DNA of 5,897 nt from an uncultured Caulobacteraceae bacterium (GTDB lineage Bacteria; Pseudomonadota; Alphaproteobacteria; Caulobacterales; Caulobacteraceae), in assembly GCA_937910255.1 (NCBI GenBank), contig CALEOQ010000187.1, forward strand, positions 1 through 5,897, in the 5' to 3' direction. A program made the position numbers and the translations under genes. This document shows, piece by piece, positions 4,369 through 5,897 of this stretch (its first letter is position 1; each line of letters starts with the position of its first letter). The notes under the pieces are model-generated. The model ran no database searches, was not told the DNA's origin, and saw only the letters and a list, made by a program, of their open reading frames with translations.

Positions 4369-5031
4369 ATGCACGCCGCTCACAGCCAACCGCTTCCAGA
4401 ATACGACGCCTGGCGCGTCGATCTAGGCCATCCGGTCATGCGCGGGGCCCGGTCCCGCGCCGAGGTCATGGTTCAGGCCGCCGCCCTGATCTGCGCCACC
4501 GGCGTCGGTTACCAGCACATGGGCCGGGGGCCCGACCTGTTTGACGAGATCGGTCTGGTGCGCGCCTGCGTCCAGGCCGCCGTCGACTGGGCCGCCGCGG
4601 CGGCGGGCGCCCATGAAGGTATCCTGGCCCAGCCCCAGCCCATCAGCGACCTCGCCGGCTATGGCGCCGAACAGGCCCGCTACGATCCGACCCCGTTCGA
4701 GGGGCTGGTCTTGGCCTGGGGCCTGCGCCTGGTCGCCACCGCCGCCGACACCAACCTGCAGAAGGCCGCCCAGCCGGGCGATGTCTTCCTCTGCACCGGC
4801 CGCGGCCCCGCCCTGGGCGTCGTCGTCTCCCCCTGGCGGGAGACCGCGGCCTATCCCCACTACGAGGCGCCGGCCGTGGCCGCCGTCCACACCCCCAATC
4901 CCCCGCGCATCGTCCGCCGCTCGGTGATGAACCACATGCCCGTGGCCCTCTACCGGTTCGCCGACGAGGCGGTCGCGCTCGTCCCGACCCCGGCCAAGGC
5001 GGCCGGGCTCCGCGCCCTGATGGAGGCCTGA
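4369..5031 (+). CDS. First early-operon gene, unknown function, 220 aa
   Basis: I do not recognise this protein. It looks soluble, alanine-rich and mostly helical in its first half: AEVMVQAAALICATGVGYQH, then ACVQAAVDWAAAAAGAHEG. A more structured second half contains GDVFLCTGRGPALGVVV (about residues 137-153) and a Pro/His-rich stretch with HYEAP and HTPNPP. The alanine segments are too interrupted by polar residues to be convincing membrane helices. The ATG follows the ribosome site GAGGGA by 5 bases and is the first start after the CI-controlled promoter, so this should be among the first proteins made when repression is lifted. By position it could be an antiterminator-, recombination- or host-takeover-type protein, but the sequence supports none of these specifically. 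Its G+C is markedly higher than that of cI and the lipoprotein gene. Confidence 0.8.
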   Translation: MHAAHSQPLPEYDAWRVDLGHPVMRGARSRAEVMVQAAALICATGVGYQHMGRGPDLFDEIGLVRACVQAAVDWAAAAAGAHEGILAQPQPISDLAGYGAEQARYDPTPFEGLVLAWGLRLVATAADTNLQKAAQPGDVFLCTGRGPALGVVVSPWRETAAYPHYEAPAVAAVHTPNPPRIVRRSVMNHMPVALYRFADEAVALVPTPAKAAGLRALMEA

Positions 5032-5034
5032 TCC

Positions 5035-5319
5035 ATGTCCCGAACCGAAATCCTTCGGCCCGGCTTCGGCGCCCGCGATGGCGCGGCGACCTCCCCCCGC
5101 GCCGCCATCGCCCGCTCCCAGGCCCTCCAGGCCCAGGTGGAGGCCGCCGGCCGCGAGGCCGCTCTGGCCTGGCTGGCCTCCCTTCGCGAGGTCGCCGCCG
5201 AGGGCGCCGAGCTGGTCGCCCTTCCCGGCGTCGATCTCGACCTGCGGGAACGGGCCCGCAGCCTGGTCGCCGACATCGACCGCCAGCTGGCCGCCATCGA
5301 CCGGAGGGCGGGCCTGTGA
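5035..5319 (+). CDS. Small helical early protein, unknown, 94 aa
   Basis: The function is not recognised. After a Gly/Arg-rich start (MSRTEILRPGFGARDG) the rest is almost continuous amphipathic helix: AAIARSQALQAQVEAAGREA, then ALAWLASLREVAAEG, with a final ERARSLVADIDRQLAAIDRR. A helical hairpin or oligomerising coiled-coil protein is likely. There is no signal or membrane segment. The ATG lies 3 bases after the stop of the 220-aa gene, with GGAGG at 5022-5026 inside that gene's last codons. The stop at 5317-5319 overlaps the GTG of the next gene. The tight spacing supports this as a real operon member. Confidence 0.75.
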   Translation: MSRTEILRPGFGARDGAATSPRAAIARSQALQAQVEAAGREAALAWLASLREVAAEGAELVALPGVDLDLRERARSLVADIDRQLAAIDRRAGL

Positions 5320-5426
5320 CCCTGCGCCCGGTCCCCGATCTTCCGACGCCCCAGCACCAGCTGACGCCGTCGCAGCTGGACGCCCTGGTGGCGCACCTGC
5401 GCCAGCTGATCGAAGGAGCGCGCTGA
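5316..5426 (+). CDS. Very small early protein, GTG start, 36 aa
   Basis: The frame GTG ACC CTG to TGA encodes 36 residues: a proline-rich head (TLRPVPDLPTPQHQLTPSQ) and one amphipathic helix (LDALVAHLRQLIEGAR). Three things support it: GGAGGG (5303-5308) lies 7 bases before the GTG, the GTGA overlap matches the stop of the preceding gene, and the TGATG junction joins it to the following gene, so it exactly fills what would otherwise be a 106-base gap in a gap-free operon. No function is recognised. The short helix could be a binding peptide. Standard gene callers could miss it because of its size and GTG start. Confidence 0.68.
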   Translation: MTLRPVPDLPTPQHQLTPSQLDALVAHLRQLIEGAR

Positions 5427-5698
5427 TGCCTGTTGGGCAGATTTCCGTGTTTATCGACGCCGATGAAGTTCTCGACGAGCTGTCCGACGAGGACCTGCTC
5501 GCCGAGCTCAAAAGCCGCAACCTTGATCCACTCTCCGCGATGGGCCTCGGCGAGCGAGACCTCGCCGAGGTGAAGCGGGCGGTCCTTCTCGACGACGGAC
5601 GCCGGCTGGTCGATTTGCTCCGGCCGTTCTTCAGCCAGGGCGTGTTGGCCGCTTGGCCGACCCAGCGTGATCCCTCGACGGGGAGGCCGCTGATATGA
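5426..5698 (+). CDS. Small acidic phage hypothetical protein, 90 aa
   Basis: A short beta-like start (GQISVFIDADEVLDEL) is followed by an acidic helical stretch SDEDLLAELKSRNL, a style common in uncharacterised small phage early proteins. The second half (ERDLAEVKRAVLLDDGRRLVDLLRPFF) is helical, and the tail is WPTQRDPSTGRPLI. No catalytic motif, signal or membrane segment is seen. The ATG shares one base with the preceding stop (TGATG) and follows AAGGAG (5413-5418). Its own TGA overlaps the next start (ATGA). A longer upstream extension in the same frame (from 5078) overlaps the 94-aa gene out of frame and is rejected. G+C is lower than in the 220-aa gene, which may mean separate origins. 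Function unknown. Confidence 0.77.
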   Translation: MPVGQISVFIDADEVLDELSDEDLLAELKSRNLDPLSAMGLGERDLAEVKRAVLLDDGRRLVDLLRPFFSQGVLAAWPTQRDPSTGRPLI

Positions 5699-5798
5699 AC
5701 GCCGCCCCCATGATCCGCCTCGCCACCGTCGGCGGCCGCGTCCAGCTGGACCTCGCCGACGTCGAGCGCTGGCACCTGACCGAGTTCGCCACGTGGCC
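5695..5798 (+). CDS. Start of next early gene, cut by adapter
   Basis: Only the first 34 complete codons remain, beginning MNAAPMIRLATVGGRVQLDL and continuing with DVERWHLTEFATW. The ATG overlaps the stop of the 90-aa gene (ATGA), and GGGAGG (5681-5686) is well placed. The frame is open to the adapter junction, so the gene is incomplete for technical reasons. Too little is left for a function call. Confidence 0.65.
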
Positions 5799-5861
5799 GA
5801 TCGGAAGAGCACACGTCTGAACTCCAATCACGTCGCAACCTCGTCTGCCGTCCTCTGCTTT
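5799..5861 (-). other. Second Illumina P7/index adapter, inverted and error-containing
   Basis: This is the reverse complement of the 5' adapter, including the same 6-base index (expected GTCGTA, read as GTCGCA at 5832-5837). Against the expected sequence I count substitutions at 5827, 5836, 5839, 5845, 5853 and 5861, mostly transitions, which suggests an unpolished read end. The two adapters form an artificial terminal inverted repeat and must not be taken for phage ends or transposon termini. Confidence 0.97.
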
Positions 5862-5897
5862 CAAAAACAAATGCACACCAAACACCAACCATCATAC
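5862..5897. other. Low-complexity read end outside the adapter
   Basis: A/C-rich sequence beyond the adapter. It is technical in origin, like the T-rich stretch at the other end, and holds no gene or site. Confidence 0.8.

Noticed and set aside
4371..4376. A sixth operator at the start codon of the 220-aa gene
   Set aside because: Only one half-site (GCACGC) is present; the partner arm 11 bases upstream is absent.
33..5861. Terminal inverted repeats (33-96 and 5799-5861) suggesting a transposon or linear phage ends
   Set aside because: They are Illumina P7/index adapter sequences.
4423..5895. 490-codon minus-strand frame and a 394-codon companion opposite the early operon
   Set aside because: Both begin in or next to the adapter, and their Gly/Arg/Ala-rich translations are shadows of the overlapping plus-strand genes.
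1..5897. CRISPR array, tRNA, rRNA or insertion sequence
   Set aside because: No regularly spaced direct repeats, no tRNA-like or rRNA-like stretch and no transposase motifs were seen on either strand.

Overview
The window is an insert of about 5.7 kb (97 to about 5798) flanked on both sides by the same Illumina P7/index adapter, so both outermost genes are cut artificially. The insert looks like the immunity (lysis-lysogeny) and early-gene region of a temperate phage or prophage. The likely host is an alphaproteobacterium, most plausibly in or near Caulobacterales. The reasons are high G+C, a GcrA-family regulator (a family essentially confined to Alphaproteobacteria), TTGACG-type -35 boxes, and tightly overlapping small genes. 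This host call is inference from sequence reading alone.

Left block (97-1632, minus strand): a GcrA-like regulator is followed, through a GTGA stop/start overlap, by a phage-type DNA cytosine-5 methyltransferase that is truncated by the adapter. Then come a gene-poor gap with two hairpins (1633-1981), a 76-aa helical protein on the plus strand, and a minus-strand pair consisting of a Cro-like protein and a 109-aa unknown joined by an ATGA overlap.

Centre (2800-4290): a CI-like repressor (XRE helix-turn-helix plus S24/LexA-type domain) is followed 9 bases later by a predicted lipoprotein. The repressor lies between two control regions. Five copies of one 17-bp palindrome (TCGTGC-N5-GCACGA, four with perfect arms) sit here: three between cro and cI, and two in front of the rightward operon. 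The two outward promoters share a 54-bp block (44 identical bases) with the same 35-bp operator spacing. The layout matches lambda immunity (pR-cro / cI / rex position / pL), with the lipoprotein in the rex position. The operators and their arrangement are the strongest original observation here.

Right block (4369-5798, plus strand): a compact early operon has five genes separated by 3 bases or overlapping by 1 to 4 bases: 220 aa, 94 aa, a 36-aa GTG-start gene, 90 aa, and a last gene cut by the adapter. None has a recognised function. In the lysogen, CI should silence both outward operons while cI and the lipoprotein stay on. On induction (S24 self-cleavage is plausible, because the key residues are present) both operons would be released.
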